Shown: positions 1 to 8,729, counted from the stretch's first letter. The stretch: DNA of 64,000 bases from Pseudomonas migulae NBRC 103157 (GCF_002091715.1 NZ_BDAG01000028.1:1-64000), one strand, 5' to 3'. The notes: a model not told the origin generated them from the sequence alone. Translations and numbers: made by a program.

Positions 1-1
1 C

Positions 2-1270
2 CGACTCAATCCGTTCATCGTGATCACCCTGGTCTCCGTTGGCCTGGCACTGCTGGCCGGCATGCCGCCGTCCGGGGTGGTCGGTGCGTACGAGGCCGGT
101 GTCGGTAAAACCCTGGGGCACATCGCGCTGGTGGTGGCGCTGGGCACGATGCTCGGCAAGATGATGGCCGAGTCCGGCGGCGCCGAGCAGGTGGCGCGGA
201 CCCTGATCGACCGTTTCGGCGAGAAGAACGCGCACTGGGCGATGGTCTGCATCGCCTTCCTGGTCGGGTTGCCGTTGTTCTTCGAGGTCGGTTTTGTGTT
301 GCTGGTGCCGATCGCCTTTACCGTGGCGCGGCGCGTCGGCGTGTCGATCCTGATGGTCGGTTTGCCAATGGTCGCCGGGCTCTCGGTGGTGCATGCGCTG
401 GTGCCGCCGCACCCGGCGGCGATGCTGGCGGTGCAGGTCTATCAGGCGTCGGTGGGGCAGACGTTGATGTACGCGATTTTGATCGGCATTCCGACGGCGA
501 TCATCGCCGGGCCGCTGTACGCCAAGTTCATCGTGCCGCGCATTCAGTTGCCGGCGGAAAACCCGCTGGAACGGCAGTTCCTCGAGCGTGAACCGCGCGA
601 CAGCCTGCCGGGTTTCGGCATCACCATGGCGACCATTCTGTTGCCGGTGGTGCTGATGCTGATCGGCGGGTGGGCCAACCTGATTTCCACGCCGGGCAGC
701 GGTTTCAATCAGTTTCTGTTGTTCATCGGCAACTCGGTGATCGCGCTGTTGCTGGCGACCTTGCTGAGTTTCTGGACCCTCGGTATCGCCCAGGGTTTCA
801 ACCGCGAATCGATCCTCAAGTTCACCAACGAATGCCTGGCACCCACCGCCAGCATCACCTTGCTGGTGGGGGCCGGCGGCGGGTTGAACCGGATTCTGGT
901 GGATGCCGGGGTCACTGACCAGATCGTCAGCCTGGCCCACGAATTTCACCTGTCGCCGCTGCTCATGGGCTGGTTGTTCGCCGCGCTGATGCGCATCGCC
1001 ACCGGGTCGGCGACCGTGGCCATGACCACGGCGTCGGGCATCGTGGCGCCGGTGGCCATTGGTCTGGGCTATCCGCATCCGGAGTTGCTGGTGCTGGCGA
1101 CCGGCGCCGGGTCGGTGATCTTTTCCCACGTCAACGACGGCGGCTTCTGGTTGATCAAGGAATACTTCAACATGAGCGTCGCCCAGACCTTCAAGACCTG
1201 GACCGTGCTGGAGACCATCATTTCGGTGGTCGCCTTCGCGTTGACCGTGGGTCTTTCTTACCTGATTTAA
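2..1270 (+). CDS. GntP-family gluconate/organic acid:H+ symporter (5' partial)
   Basis: Integral membrane symporter of the GntP family (gluconate, or in relatives D-serine and other hydroxy/amino acids). The frame is open from base 2 (reading R-L-N-P-F-I-V-I-T-L), so the true start lies before the window; family members carry about 20-30 more residues at the N terminus. The 422 visible residues are almost continuously hydrophobic with about a dozen membrane segments, and carry family signatures such as GLPLFFEVGFVLLVPI near residue 85 and ATGSATVAMTTASGI near residue 335. It is 15 bp upstream of the RpiR regulator and co-oriented with the D-aminoacylase, so the substrate is more likely an (N-acyl-)D-amino acid or related compound than gluconate; that is inference from context. 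Family assignment is firm, substrate is not. Confidence 0.85.
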   Translation, partial: RLNPFIVITLVSVGLALLAGMPPSGVVGAYEAGVGKTLGHIALVVALGTMLGKMMAESGGAEQVARTLIDRFGEKNAHWAMVCIAFLVGLPLFFEVGFVLLVPIAFTVARRVGVSILMVGLPMVAGLSVVHALVPPHPAAMLAVQVYQASVGQTLMYAILIGIPTAIIAGPLYAKFIVPRIQLPAENPLERQFLEREPRDSLPGFGITMATILLPVVLMLIGGWANLISTPGSGFNQFLLFIGNSVIALLLATLLSFWTLGIAQGFNRESILKFTNECLAPTASITLLVGAGGGLNRILVDAGVTDQIVSLAHEFHLSPLLMGWLFAALMRIATGSATVAMTTASGIVAPVAIGLGYPHPELLVLATGAGSVIFSHVNDGGFWLIKEYFNMSVAQTFKTWTVLETIISVVAFALTVGLSYLI

Positions 1271-1285
1271 CCGGAGCCACCTGCC

Positions 1286-2146
1286 ATGGACATCCTCTAT
1301 CAGATCCGCGCCCGTCAGGATTCCTTCAGCGCCGGCGAAGGACGCATCGCTCGGCTGATGCTCGACGACGTAGGATTTGCCTCTGCCGCCAGCCTCGACG
1401 AGCTGGCGCTGAGAGCGGAAGTCAGCACCGCCACGCTGTCGCGCTTCGCCCGCACCGTGGGTTGCCGCGATTTGCGCGACTTGCGTCTGCAACTGGCTCA
1501 GGCCAGCGGCGTCGGCAGCCGCTTTCTCGACCCGGCGGGCACACCCGATCAGTCGGCGTTCTACGGGCAGATCGTCGGTGATATCGAGTCCACTTTGCGC
1601 CAGCATCTGTCGGCATTCGACGAGTCGCGTTTCGCTGATGCAGTGAAACTGCTGGGCAAGGCGCGGATGATTCATGCGTTCGGCATGGGCGGTTGCTCGA
1701 CCTTGTGCAGCGATGAACTGCAGGTGCGGCTGGTGCGATTCGGCTACCCGATTTCGGCGTGCCACGACCCGGTGATGATGCGCGTCACCGCTGCCAGCCT
1801 CGGCCCCGAACACGCGGTGATTGTTTGCTCGCTGACCGGCATCACCCCTGAGTTACTCGAAGCCATCGAGCTGGCGCGCAGCTACGGTGCACGCATTCTC
1901 GCCATCACCCGGGCCGACTCCCCGCTGGCGCAATTGGCCGATGTGTTGCTGCCGCTGCAAGGCGTCGAAACCTCGTTCATCTACAAACCCACAGCGGCGC
2001 GCTACGGCATGCTGCTGGCCATCGACGTGCTTGCCACCGAGCTGGCGCTGGCCAATCCTGAAGATAATCAAGAACGTCTGCGGCGGATCAAGCTCGCCCT
2101 GGACGATTACCGCGGCGGCGACGATCACTTGCCGCTGGGAGACTGA
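1286..2146 (+). CDS. RpiR/MurR-family transcriptional regulator (HTH + SIS)
   Basis: A 286-residue regulator with an N-terminal RpiR-type helix-turn-helix (about residues 1-75; reading SLDELALRAEVSTATLSRFARTVG) and a C-terminal SIS sugar-isomerase-fold domain (about 110-260; GMGGCSTLCSDELQVRLVRFG). SIS domains normally bind phosphorylated sugars or amino sugars as effector. The start ATG is preceded by GGAG at good spacing. It sits between the symporter (15 bp gap) and the D-aminoacylase (stop and next ATG separated by one base), so it is co-transcribed with the pathway it probably controls. RpiR regulators adjacent to D-aminoacylase genes are a recurring arrangement in pseudomonads. Effector and operator are not visible from sequence. 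Confidence 0.85.
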   Translation: MDILYQIRARQDSFSAGEGRIARLMLDDVGFASAASLDELALRAEVSTATLSRFARTVGCRDLRDLRLQLAQASGVGSRFLDPAGTPDQSAFYGQIVGDIESTLRQHLSAFDESRFADAVKLLGKARMIHAFGMGGCSTLCSDELQVRLVRFGYPISACHDPVMMRVTAASLGPEHAVIVCSLTGITPELLEAIELARSYGARILAITRADSPLAQLADVLLPLQGVETSFIYKPTAARYGMLLAIDVLATELALANPEDNQERLRRIKLALDDYRGGDDHLPLGD

Positions 2147-2147
2147 C

Positions 2148-3605
2148 ATGATGTACGACACGCTGATTCGCAACGCCCTGATTATCGATGGCAGCAACAC
2201 CCCCGGTTACCCCGCCGACGTGGCGATTCTGAACGGTCGCATCGAGCGCATCGGCGACTTGCACGACGCCAGCGCTACCGAAGAAATCGACGCCGCTGGT
2301 CGCGTACTGGCGCCGGGTTTCATCGATGTGCACACCCACGACGACACGGTGGTGATCCGCCAGCCGCAGATGCTGCCCAAGCTCAGCCAGGGCGTGACCA
2401 CTGTCATTGTGGGCAACTGCGGGATTAGCGCTTCGCCAGTGAGTCTCAAAGGTGATCCGCCAGACCCGATGAACCTGCTTGGCACCTCGGCGGCCTTTGT
2501 TTATCCGACATTCAGCGACTATCGCGCGGCGGTCGAAGCAGCGAACACCACGCTGAATGTCGCCGCACTGGTGGGGCATACCGCGTTGCGCAGCAATCAC
2601 CTCGACGACCTGTTCCGCACGGCCACGCCGGATGAAATCAGCGCGATGCGCGAGCAACTGCGCGAAAGCCTTGAAGCGGGCGCGTTGGGTTTATCCACAG
2701 GCCTGGCGTACGCCAGTGCCTACTCGGCGTCCACCGATGAAGTGATGCAACTGACCGAAGAACTGACGGCATTCGGTGCGGTGTACACCACCCATTTGCG
2801 CAGCGAATTCGAGCCGGTGCTGGAAGCCATGGACGAGGCTTTCCAGATTGGTCGCCACGCGAAATCACCGGTGATCATTTCCCACCTCAAATGTGCCGGC
2901 GCGGGTAACTGGGGACGCAGTCCGCAACTGTTGGCATCGCTCGAAGAGGCGGCGAAAACCCACCCGGTGGGCTGCGATTGTTATCCCTACGCGGCGAGTT
3001 CTTCGACCCTGGACCTCAAGCAAGTCACCGATGCTCACCGCATCACTATTACCTGGTCGACGCCGCACCCGGAACTGGGCGGTCGCGACCTGATGGACAT
3101 CGCTGCCGAATGGGGCGTGCCGCTGCTTGATGCCGCTCGTCGACTGCAACCGGCCGGCGCGGTGTACTACGGAATGGATGAGAACGACGTAAGAAGCATC
3201 CTCGCGCATCCGTTGTCGATGGTCGGCTCTGACGGACTGCCGGAAGACCCGTTTCCGCATCCGCGCCTGTGGGGCGCATTCCCACGGGTGCTCGGACATT
3301 TCAGTCGCGATGTCGGGCTGTTTCCGTTGCACACGGCGGTGCACAAAATGACCGGGTTGTCCGCGGGGCGATTCGGCTTGAAGGAACGGGGCGAAATCCG
3401 TGAAGGGCATTGGGCGGATCTGGTGTTGTTTGATCCTGCGACCATTCGCGATGTCGCGGATTTCAATGATCCGCAACGCGCGGCGGAAGGCATCGACGGT
3501 GTGTGGGTCAACGGTGTGTTGAGTTACAGCGAAGGCCAGGCGAACGGCAGAAGGGAAGGTCGGTTTCTGGCGCGGGAAGGGGATTTGCGCGCGGGTTTTC
3601 ATTGA
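2148..3605 (+). CDS. D-aminoacylase (N-acyl-D-amino-acid deacylase)
   Basis: Amidohydrolase-superfamily enzyme that hydrolyses N-acyl-D-amino acids to the D-amino acid and an acid. The 485-residue length fits the family. Visible metal-site motifs are HTHDD at residues 62-66, the family-specific bridging cysteine in VGNCG (Cys91), the ISHLK histidine near residue 248, and the late aspartate in SDGLPEDPFPHPRLWG. The frame is open further upstream inside the regulator gene, but ATG 2148 has GGGAGA 5-10 bases before it and gives the normal N terminus (YDTLIRNALIIDGS); ATG 2151 is an alternative. Near-contiguous with the rpiR-type gene, so translationally coupled. Probably cytoplasmic, supplying D-amino acids from peptidoglycan or acylated nonribosomal products; the exact substrate is inference. 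Confidence 0.88.
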   Translation: MMYDTLIRNALIIDGSNTPGYPADVAILNGRIERIGDLHDASATEEIDAAGRVLAPGFIDVHTHDDTVVIRQPQMLPKLSQGVTTVIVGNCGISASPVSLKGDPPDPMNLLGTSAAFVYPTFSDYRAAVEAANTTLNVAALVGHTALRSNHLDDLFRTATPDEISAMREQLRESLEAGALGLSTGLAYASAYSASTDEVMQLTEELTAFGAVYTTHLRSEFEPVLEAMDEAFQIGRHAKSPVIISHLKCAGAGNWGRSPQLLASLEEAAKTHPVGCDCYPYAASSSTLDLKQVTDAHRITITWSTPHPELGGRDLMDIAAEWGVPLLDAARRLQPAGAVYYGMDENDVRSILAHPLSMVGSDGLPEDPFPHPRLWGAFPRVLGHFSRDVGLFPLHTAVHKMTGLSAGRFGLKERGEIREGHWADLVLFDPATIRDVADFNDPQRAAEGIDGVWVNGVLSYSEGQANGRREGRFLAREGDLRAGFH

Positions 3606-3720
3606 TCTTTTGAACTGTTTCACATGGTGGCACATTGCAATTAAAGAAAGCCGTCGCCAAGCCGAAGCGCTGACACTAGCCCAACTACACTCTGGGCCTT
3701 TCCAGTCTGGGAGCAACTCC

Positions 3721-4089
3721 ATGAGCTTCGGTAAAACCACCCCGATCCTGCGGATTTTCGACGAAAATAAAGCCGTGGAGTTCTACGTCGACTTCCTCGG
3801 TTTCAAGATCGACTGGCAGCACCGTTTCGAGCCGGATTTTCCGCTGTACCTGCAAGTCTCCCGGGGTGAATGCGTGCTGCATTTGTCGGAGCATCACGGT
3901 GACAGCACACCCGGTTCGGCGTTGCGCATCGAGACGGATGAGCTGGAGGCGTTTCAGCAGCAATTGCTGGCCAAGGAATACACGTTTTCGCACCCGCAGA
4001 TTCAGGCAATGCCATGGGGCAGCCAGGACATGACGATTGCCGACCCGTTCGGGAATCGGTTGGTGTTTACCAATGCGATTAGTGTTTGA
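3721..4089 (+). CDS. Glyoxalase/bleomycin-resistance/dioxygenase-superfamily protein
   Basis: A 122-residue single vicinal-oxygen-chelate fold protein. It contains the typical opening PILRIFDENKAVEFYVDFLGF, a central YLQVSRGECVLHLSEHHGD strand pair and a closing MTIADPFGNRLVF, the signature of the glyoxalase superfamily. The start at 3721 is chosen because GGGAGCAACTCC immediately precedes it; the frame is open back to 3610 but that extension has no family similarity. Related small proteins are annotated as bleomycin-resistance-like or VOC family; some bind antibiotics, many have unknown ligands. It stands alone, 115 bp after the D-aminoacylase and followed by a REP pair. Confidence 0.8.
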   Translation: MSFGKTTPILRIFDENKAVEFYVDFLGFKIDWQHRFEPDFPLYLQVSRGECVLHLSEHHGDSTPGSALRIETDELEAFQQQLLAKEYTFSHPQIQAMPWGSQDMTIADPFGNRLVFTNAISV

Positions 4090-4130
4090 GACTGGGTTAA
4101 CACCGAATCACTCGGTTGTTGGTTAGATAG

Positions 4131-4224
4131 CCTTCGCGAGCAAGCCCGCTCCCACATTGGATCGGCGTCGACCACTTAACCGTGGAACGACGCAGAACAA
4201 TGTGGGAGCAGGCTTGCTCGCGAA
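4131..4224. repeat. REP pair (inverted, REPIN-like)
   Basis: Two 26-nt arms in inverted orientation: left 4131-4158 containing GCGAGCAAGCCCGCTCCCAC and right 4199-4224 containing GTGGGAGCAGGCTTGCTCGC. They are separated by about 40 bases between convergent genes (glyoxalase-like and chemoreceptor). The core sequence is the common fluorescent-Pseudomonas REP. It may also help end transcripts from both sides. Confidence 0.85.
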
Positions 4225-4254
4225 TGGACCTTTCACTCACCGCAAAAGTGAATG

Positions 4255-6174
4255 TCAGACGCGGAAGTGGCTGACCATCATCTGCAACTGATTACCCAAC
4301 CGTGCGAGTTCAACACTGGATTTAGCGGTTTCATCGCTGGCGGCGGCGGTCTGTTCGGACACGTCGCGTACGTTGATGATGCTGCGGCTGATCTCTTCGG
4401 CCACGGCGCTTTGCTGTTCGGCGGCGGCAGCGATCTGCTGGTTCATCGACTGGATGTTGGACACCGTGCGGGTGATGTTTTCCAGTGACACACCGGCCTT
4501 GCGGGTCAGGGCGACGCTGCTGTCGGTGAGGGCGCGGCTGTTGTTCATCACCGTCGACACTTGTTGCGTGCCGTTTTGCAGACCGGCCACCAGGCCTTCG
4601 ATTTCCTCCGTGGATTTTTGCGTGCGCTGGGCCAGGCCACGGACTTCGTCCGCCACCACGGCAAAACCTCGACCGGCTTCACCGGCGCGGGCCGCTTCGA
4701 TCGCTGCGTTGAGCGCCAGCAGGTTGGTCTGTTCGGCCACGGCCTTGATCACGTCCATGACGCTGCCGATCTTGTCGCTTTCCTGTTGCAGCACGCTCAT
4801 GGCTTCGGTGGACCGCGCCACCTCGCTGGCCAGGCGTTCGATCTGGGCGATGGCTTCGTTGACCACTTTGTCGCCTTCGCGGGCTTCGCCGTCAGCGGCG
4901 GCCGCGGCTTGCGAAGCTTCTTCGGCGTTGCGCGCGACTTCCTGAACGGTGGCGGTCATCTCGTGCATGGCGGTCGCCACCTGATCGGTCTCGATCTTCT
5001 GGCTGTTCACGCCGGCGCTGGTTTGCCCGGTCACGGCCGACAGTTCTTCGGCAGCGCTGGCGATCTGGGTCACGCCGTCGCGGATGCCGCTGATCAAGTC
5101 GCGCAGAGTCACGCCCATGCGCGCGATGCCTTGCTGCAACACACCGAGTTCGTCGCGGCGAGTCACCTTGACGTCCTGGGACAGGTCGCCGCTGGCGATA
5201 CGTTCAACCACGGCCAACGTGTCGCGCAGCGGGCCGGTGATCTGACGGGTGATGATCACGGCGGCAATGACGCCCACCAGCAACGCCAGCAAGGTGCTGA
5301 TCAGTTGCAGGGTGCGCGCTTGTGCGCTTTCGGCGTCACGGCGGTCGAGCTGGATCTGATACAGCTGCTCGCTGAGGGTTACGATGGCGGCGCCCTCATC
5401 AGTCATTTCCTTGCGTGCCTGCACCGCATCGCTGCTCGCGGTTTTATAGGCCTGCAAAGCACTGCGGTAATTGCTCAACGCCGTTTCCAGCTGACGCAGG
5501 GCGTCCAGCTGCGTGTCGGCGAAATACACATTCAGCTGTTTCAGGCTGGCGATGGCTGCGCCCAGTTGGCCGACGGCTTTCTGCTCGGTCTCGGCGTTGG
5601 TGGTCGCGGTGTAGCCACGCACTTCGTAGCGTGCCAGCAGGAACGCTTCCTTGGCGGCCGTGATGGCCTGGAACTGTTCGAAGCGCTGGTCGCTCAGTGG
5701 CATTTGCTGCACGTGGGTGCTGATGGCGTTGATCAGCGTGTTGGCAGTTTCCGCGTTGGCACCCATGGTGTCGCGGGCGCTGTTACCGGTGCGGTAGGCG
5801 CTGCGCATTTTGTTCAGGGACGTTTTGTAGGCCTCGATGACAGTGCCTTGCTCATTGAGCAGCTTGAGGTTTTCCGGACTCTTGAATTTCACCAGCAGTG
5901 CTTGTTGCTGGGCAGAGAATGCGTCAAGGGTGGTCTGCACGTTCTGTGCGGCGGTTTCGTCGCCGTTGGTCAGCATGTATTGCAGGCGAACCACGCGCAG
6001 TTTGGTCAGGCCGGCATTGAGCTGGGTGATGTCGCTCATCCAGTTGCTGCGGTCAATCAGGCCGCCCAGGCTTGTCCAGCCAGTCAGGGCGAGGACGCAG
6101 GTCAGTGCCAGGACCAGGCCAAACCCCAGGCCCAGTTTCATGTTCACACTGATGTTGCCGAACCAGCTATTCAT
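4255..6174 (-). CDS. Methyl-accepting chemotaxis protein, probable HBM-type sensor
   Basis: A 639-residue chemoreceptor. Layout: TM1 about residues 12-32, a long all-helical periplasmic region about 33-288, TM2 about 289-310, HAMP about 311-365, then the cytoplasmic signalling hairpin with the invariant tip EQTNLLALNAAIEAARAGE and VVADEVR near residue 520. A roughly 255-residue helical sensor without Cache features matches the helical bimodular (HBM) class, known from the P. putida McpS organic-acid receptor; that class call is moderately sure and the ligand is unknown. Start at 6174 is chosen for GGAGG 6 bases upstream and MNSWFGNISVNMKLGLGF as a normal MCP N terminus; a longer frame to 6273 lacks support. 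Monocistronic, divergent from the phosphatase pair. Confidence 0.88.
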   Translation of the reverse strand: MNSWFGNISVNMKLGLGFGLVLALTCVLALTGWTSLGGLIDRSNWMSDITQLNAGLTKLRVVRLQYMLTNGDETAAQNVQTTLDAFSAQQQALLVKFKSPENLKLLNEQGTVIEAYKTSLNKMRSAYRTGNSARDTMGANAETANTLINAISTHVQQMPLSDQRFEQFQAITAAKEAFLLARYEVRGYTATTNAETEQKAVGQLGAAIASLKQLNVYFADTQLDALRQLETALSNYRSALQAYKTASSDAVQARKEMTDEGAAIVTLSEQLYQIQLDRRDAESAQARTLQLISTLLALLVGVIAAVIITRQITGPLRDTLAVVERIASGDLSQDVKVTRRDELGVLQQGIARMGVTLRDLISGIRDGVTQIASAAEELSAVTGQTSAGVNSQKIETDQVATAMHEMTATVQEVARNAEEASQAAAAADGEAREGDKVVNEAIAQIERLASEVARSTEAMSVLQQESDKIGSVMDVIKAVAEQTNLLALNAAIEAARAGEAGRGFAVVADEVRGLAQRTQKSTEEIEGLVAGLQNGTQQVSTVMNNSRALTDSSVALTRKAGVSLENITRTVSNIQSMNQQIAAAAEQQSAVAEEISRSIINVRDVSEQTAAASDETAKSSVELARLGNQLQMMVSHFRV

Positions 6175-6260
6175 CAAATTCCTCCAGGAACGTTGCGCTT
6201 TAGGTCGTCGGTTGGCTGGAAGATTGTTGTTTTTGGTAGCCAAGGATATGTAGCAGGTCT

Positions 6261-6286
6261 GTATCGGCAGCAATCACGAGAGCTGA
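6261..6286 (-). promoter_or_regulatory. Candidate sigma-28 (FliA) promoter for the chemoreceptor
   Basis: On the minus strand, TCAGCT (6286-6281), 12 bases, then GCCGATAC (6268-6261). The GCCGATA element is the FliA -10 consensus; the -35 is a partial match to TCAAGTT. It lies about 87 bp upstream of the chemoreceptor start, and chemoreceptors are commonly FliA-dependent. Confidence 0.4.
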
Positions 6287-6430
6287 AAGGATTTTGTCGG
6301 AGCGATGTGTAACAAGGTTTTGGAGGGCGGTTTAAGCTTTTTTTCACATCGGTTTCACCCCTCGCCAACGCCAGGCTCTCTACCCTCGCGGCATCGAATC
6401 AAGTGATGCATGCCGGTGAGGCGGCCTGAT

Positions 6431-7102
6431 GTGGAACTGAGACTGAGTCTGTTCGGGGTAACGCGCTCGATTGATCTGAGCCGTTTTGCCCGCTATCGAA
6501 ATACTGCGGTGGTGCTGGCCTCCGTGCTGCTGGTGGTTCCGCTGACGGTCTGGCTGTTGCGGCCTGCCGCTGTGCCAGACCTGGCCCACGGCAATGTGGC
6601 CGGCGCCCAGGCGTTACTGACCGGTTGGGCCAAGGGCGACCTGATTGTGCTGGTGCGTCATGTCGAGCGCTGCGATCACTCCAAGGCCGCGTGCCTGACT
6701 GGCAATGACGGCATTACCGATCGCGCCCGCAGCGTTGCGGTGAGTGTCGGTGCGCAGTTCGAACAGTTGGGGCTGGACAAGGCAGACATCTACAACAGCC
6801 CGATGATTCGTACTGCACAGACCGCCAGCTATATGTTCAACAAGGTTGCTGCCAATGAAGACTGGTTGATCAGCTGCAAGGGCACGATGCTGCGCGATGC
6901 CCTGGCGCACAAAGTGGCGGGTCGCAATCTGATTCTGGTGACTCACAGCGAATGCATGGCGCAGATTGAGAAAGACCTCAAGTTACCGGCGGCCACCCTA
7001 GGCTACGGCGCCTCTTTGTTTATCTCCGCCGCAACACCACAGGTACCGAAAATGCTCGGGTTCATCGAAGCTTCCGACTGGCGCTCGGTGAGCAGCCTGT
7101 GA
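6431..7102 (+). CDS. Histidine phosphatase family protein (Ais/PmrG-like)
   Basis: Branch-1 histidine phosphatase with the catalytic RHxE motif (LVRHVERCD) in its first third, the R-T motif NSPMIRTAQTA, and the second catalytic histidine in LVTHSECMAQ. An N-terminal hydrophobic segment (TAVVLASVLLVVPLTVWLL) makes it a membrane-anchored, probably periplasmic enzyme. It resembles Ais/PmrG, which removes heptose-phosphate groups from LPS core. Two starts are possible: ATG 6410 (230 aa) and GTG 6431 (223 aa); GAGGCGG lies 6-12 bases before the GTG, so I prefer it. The stop overlaps the next gene by four bases (GTGA), so the two phosphatases are translationally coupled and may act on the same envelope lipid or LPS. 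Function on LPS is inference. Confidence 0.75.
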   Translation: MELRLSLFGVTRSIDLSRFARYRNTAVVLASVLLVVPLTVWLLRPAAVPDLAHGNVAGAQALLTGWAKGDLIVLVRHVERCDHSKAACLTGNDGITDRARSVAVSVGAQFEQLGLDKADIYNSPMIRTAQTASYMFNKVAANEDWLISCKGTMLRDALAHKVAGRNLILVTHSECMAQIEKDLKLPAATLGYGASLFISAATPQVPKMLGFIEASDWRSVSSL

Positions 7103-7926
7103 GTATGTCTATGCGCTTTTACTGCCTTAACTTCGGTATTCCGCTGGCCTGCGCAGCCGCGGTTTTCCTGTTGTTCGACATGACAAAAATCGACATCGCG
7201 TTCAGCAATCTGTTTTTTGATCCGGTGACCCAGACCTTTCCGCTCGATCAGGTTCACTTCTTTGAAAAGCTCACCCACAAGTGGGCGCGCATCATTCCAA
7301 ACTGGACCGCTGAAATTGCCTTGATCGGCGCGATGCTGTCGTTTGTCTGGCCGCTGATCAACACGCAAAAGTATCCGCGTCTGAGTCGTTTCCTGGAGCA
7401 GAGCAAGGCTGCCCCGGTGCTGCGATTTGCCCACGACCATCGTCGGGATTTTCTGTTTGTGGTGTTCGCGTTTGCCATTTGCACCGGCGTGATTCATTTC
7501 CTCAAGTCGCACACCAGCGTGTATTGCCCGATTGAAACGACCCTCTACGGCGGGAAAATTGCCCACATGGAGTGGTACAGCAACTTCCAGCTGTTCAGGG
7601 AAGCCGGCGATGGCCGCTGCTGGCCGGGCGGGCACGCTTCGGGCGGGTTCACCATGCTTGCGCTGTACTTTGTTGCTCGCCGTTATCGCTGGCGCTATTC
7701 GAAAGCGCTGATGTACGGCTCGCTGCTGCTCGGTTTCGTCTACGGCACGACACGGGTTTTGCAAGGCTGGCACTACATGTCCCATACCTTCTGGGCCGGG
7801 ATCTTCGTGTGGCTCGCGTGTTTGCTGACCGCGTTGGCGTTTTACGGGCGAGCGCGCCTGGAGCTGCCGGTGCTGCAAAAGCACGAATCGCCGGTGGTTT
7901 TAATTCAGTCGACCAGCCTTTCCTGA
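7099..7926 (+). CDS. PAP2-superfamily membrane phosphatase
   Basis: A 275-residue integral membrane protein with about six transmembrane helices and the three PAP2 motifs: a K-rich first motif (LKSHTSVYCP), the second as PGGHAS (usually PSGH), and the third as RVLQGWHYMSHTFWAG. In the third motif the catalytic histidine is present, but the position usually holding aspartate (R-x5-H-x3-D) is histidine here, an altered charge relay shared with some lipid-modifying subfamilies. Begins with GTG overlapping the stop of the histidine phosphatase; ATG 7105 and 7111 are alternative starts. Likely acts on undecaprenyl pyrophosphate, lipid A or another polyprenyl/phospholipid phosphate at the outer face of the inner membrane. 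Family firm, substrate unknown. Confidence 0.8.
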   Translation: MSMSMRFYCLNFGIPLACAAAVFLLFDMTKIDIAFSNLFFDPVTQTFPLDQVHFFEKLTHKWARIIPNWTAEIALIGAMLSFVWPLINTQKYPRLSRFLEQSKAAPVLRFAHDHRRDFLFVVFAFAICTGVIHFLKSHTSVYCPIETTLYGGKIAHMEWYSNFQLFREAGDGRCWPGGHASGGFTMLALYFVARRYRWRYSKALMYGSLLLGFVYGTTRVLQGWHYMSHTFWAGIFVWLACLLTALAFYGRARLELPVLQKHESPVVLIQSTSLS

Positions 7927-7930
7927 AGGC

Positions 7931-7956
7931 AAAAAAAAGCCCGCGGGAGGGCGGGC
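7931..7956 (-). terminator. Intrinsic terminator
   Basis: GCCCGC / GCGGGC stem (7939-7944 and 7951-7956) with eight A's on its left on the plus strand, so a run of eight U's follows the hairpin when read leftward. It would stop minus-strand transcription coming from the decayed hydrolase region and probably also ends the PAP2 transcript. Confidence 0.7.
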
Positions 7957-8228
7957 AAACCGTAGTTTCTTGAATGAGCGAGGGCAATGTACCGGTTGGC
8001 GAGGTGCAGGGTGGTGAAGAAAAATTCATGTGGCGCAAAGGCCTTCCACGCTTTTAGCGCTGCGAACGATTATTGGCTTTTTATCCACTCAACAGTAGGT
8101 CATACAAAGTGAAACCTTCTGTAGAGTCGTTGGATATGCATTCCCATTCAAAAAAAGCGCTGACCACAACCGAGAGCGCTCAGGACATTGGCGTCAAGAT
8201 GTAACGTGGAGATGAACAGCATCCGACG
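7957..8228. other. Non-coding stretch
   Basis: No supportable gene. The longest in-frame stretch with a start is a 22-codon frame at 8136-8204 that lacks a ribosome binding site and recognisable sequence. The region reads as spacer between the phosphatase operon and the decayed hydrolase gene. Confidence 0.5.
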
Positions 8229-8674
8229 CTAAATCCTGTGCGACTCCCCCGACATCACCGTATGCCTGAAATGATGCTACCTAAGCATTACACCCATTGC
8301 CCCCGACCGGTCCTGCGATGACCTTGCCGTCAGGTCTGTGATCAACGTCGGTTGCAGCCCTGCGTCGAACGACGCAAACCCCGCCGCCAGGCAGCAAGTC
8401 TCGGTCTGAAGACCGCACACCAGCACGCGTTCCACTTGCAAACCGGATAGATAGTCTATGGTTCTGGCGATGGCGCGTAGCCGTGTTTGATGAAAATGCG
8501 ATCAGCCTGGATCAGGCTTTCATCGTCTGACGCGGGGTGCCAGCCGAGCTGTTTCTGGAAAGATGTCCTGGGCTCGGCTTGGCGTTCCACGGTCGCGACG
8601 CTCGGCAGGGTGCCGACAGGAGCAGTGTCGCATGAGTCGTTGTATGTTGACGTGTATTTATTAAATGTCGTCAA
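8229..8674 (-). pseudogene. Decayed isochorismatase-like cysteine hydrolase
   Basis: Read leftward, 8563-8456 encodes FQKQLGWHPASDDESLIQAD and then RIFIKHGYAPSPEP before a stop. Shifting frame near 8470, the protein continues as IDYLSGLQVERVLVCG, LQTETCCLAAGFASFDAG and LQPTLITDLTARSSQDRSG, which is the catalytic-cysteine region of the isochorismatase-like hydrolase family. The C terminus is then cut by TAG at 8277-8279; reading through it gives HHF, the family's usual WKHHF ending, with a stop at 8229. So the gene carries at least one frameshift and one nonsense mutation, and the N-terminal part (8564-8674) is not recognisable. It marks the left edge of the Pel locus. I regard it as non-functional; a sequencing error could explain the frameshift but not both lesions. 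Confidence 0.72.
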
Positions 8675-8683
8675 TTAAATGGC
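8670..8683 (+). promoter_or_regulatory. Candidate FleQ box upstream of pelX
   Basis: GTCAATTAAATGGC differs at three positions from the FleQ box GTCaNTAAAtTGAC as I remember it. FleQ is the c-di-GMP-responsive regulator of pel in P. aeruginosa. It lies 47 bp before the -35 of the candidate promoter. A match by eye only. Confidence 0.4.
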
Positions 8684-8729
8684 GATTTTTCATGAGTGTT
8701 CACCGAGCGACGAGAGATGAGACAAACTA

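Noticed and set aside
4561..6312. Long plus-strand frame (583 codons) opposite the first chemoreceptor
   Set aside because: Mirror of a GC-rich helical gene; no recognisable domain and no start signal, while the minus-strand product is a clear chemoreceptor.
7649..8038. Minus-strand frame of 129 codons overlapping the PAP2 gene end
   Set aside because: Crosses the terminator hairpin and has low-complexity Ala/Pro/Arg composition.
8136..8204. 22-codon frame starting MHSHSKKALTT
   Set aside because: No ribosome binding site, no relatives known to me, in a decayed intergenic region.
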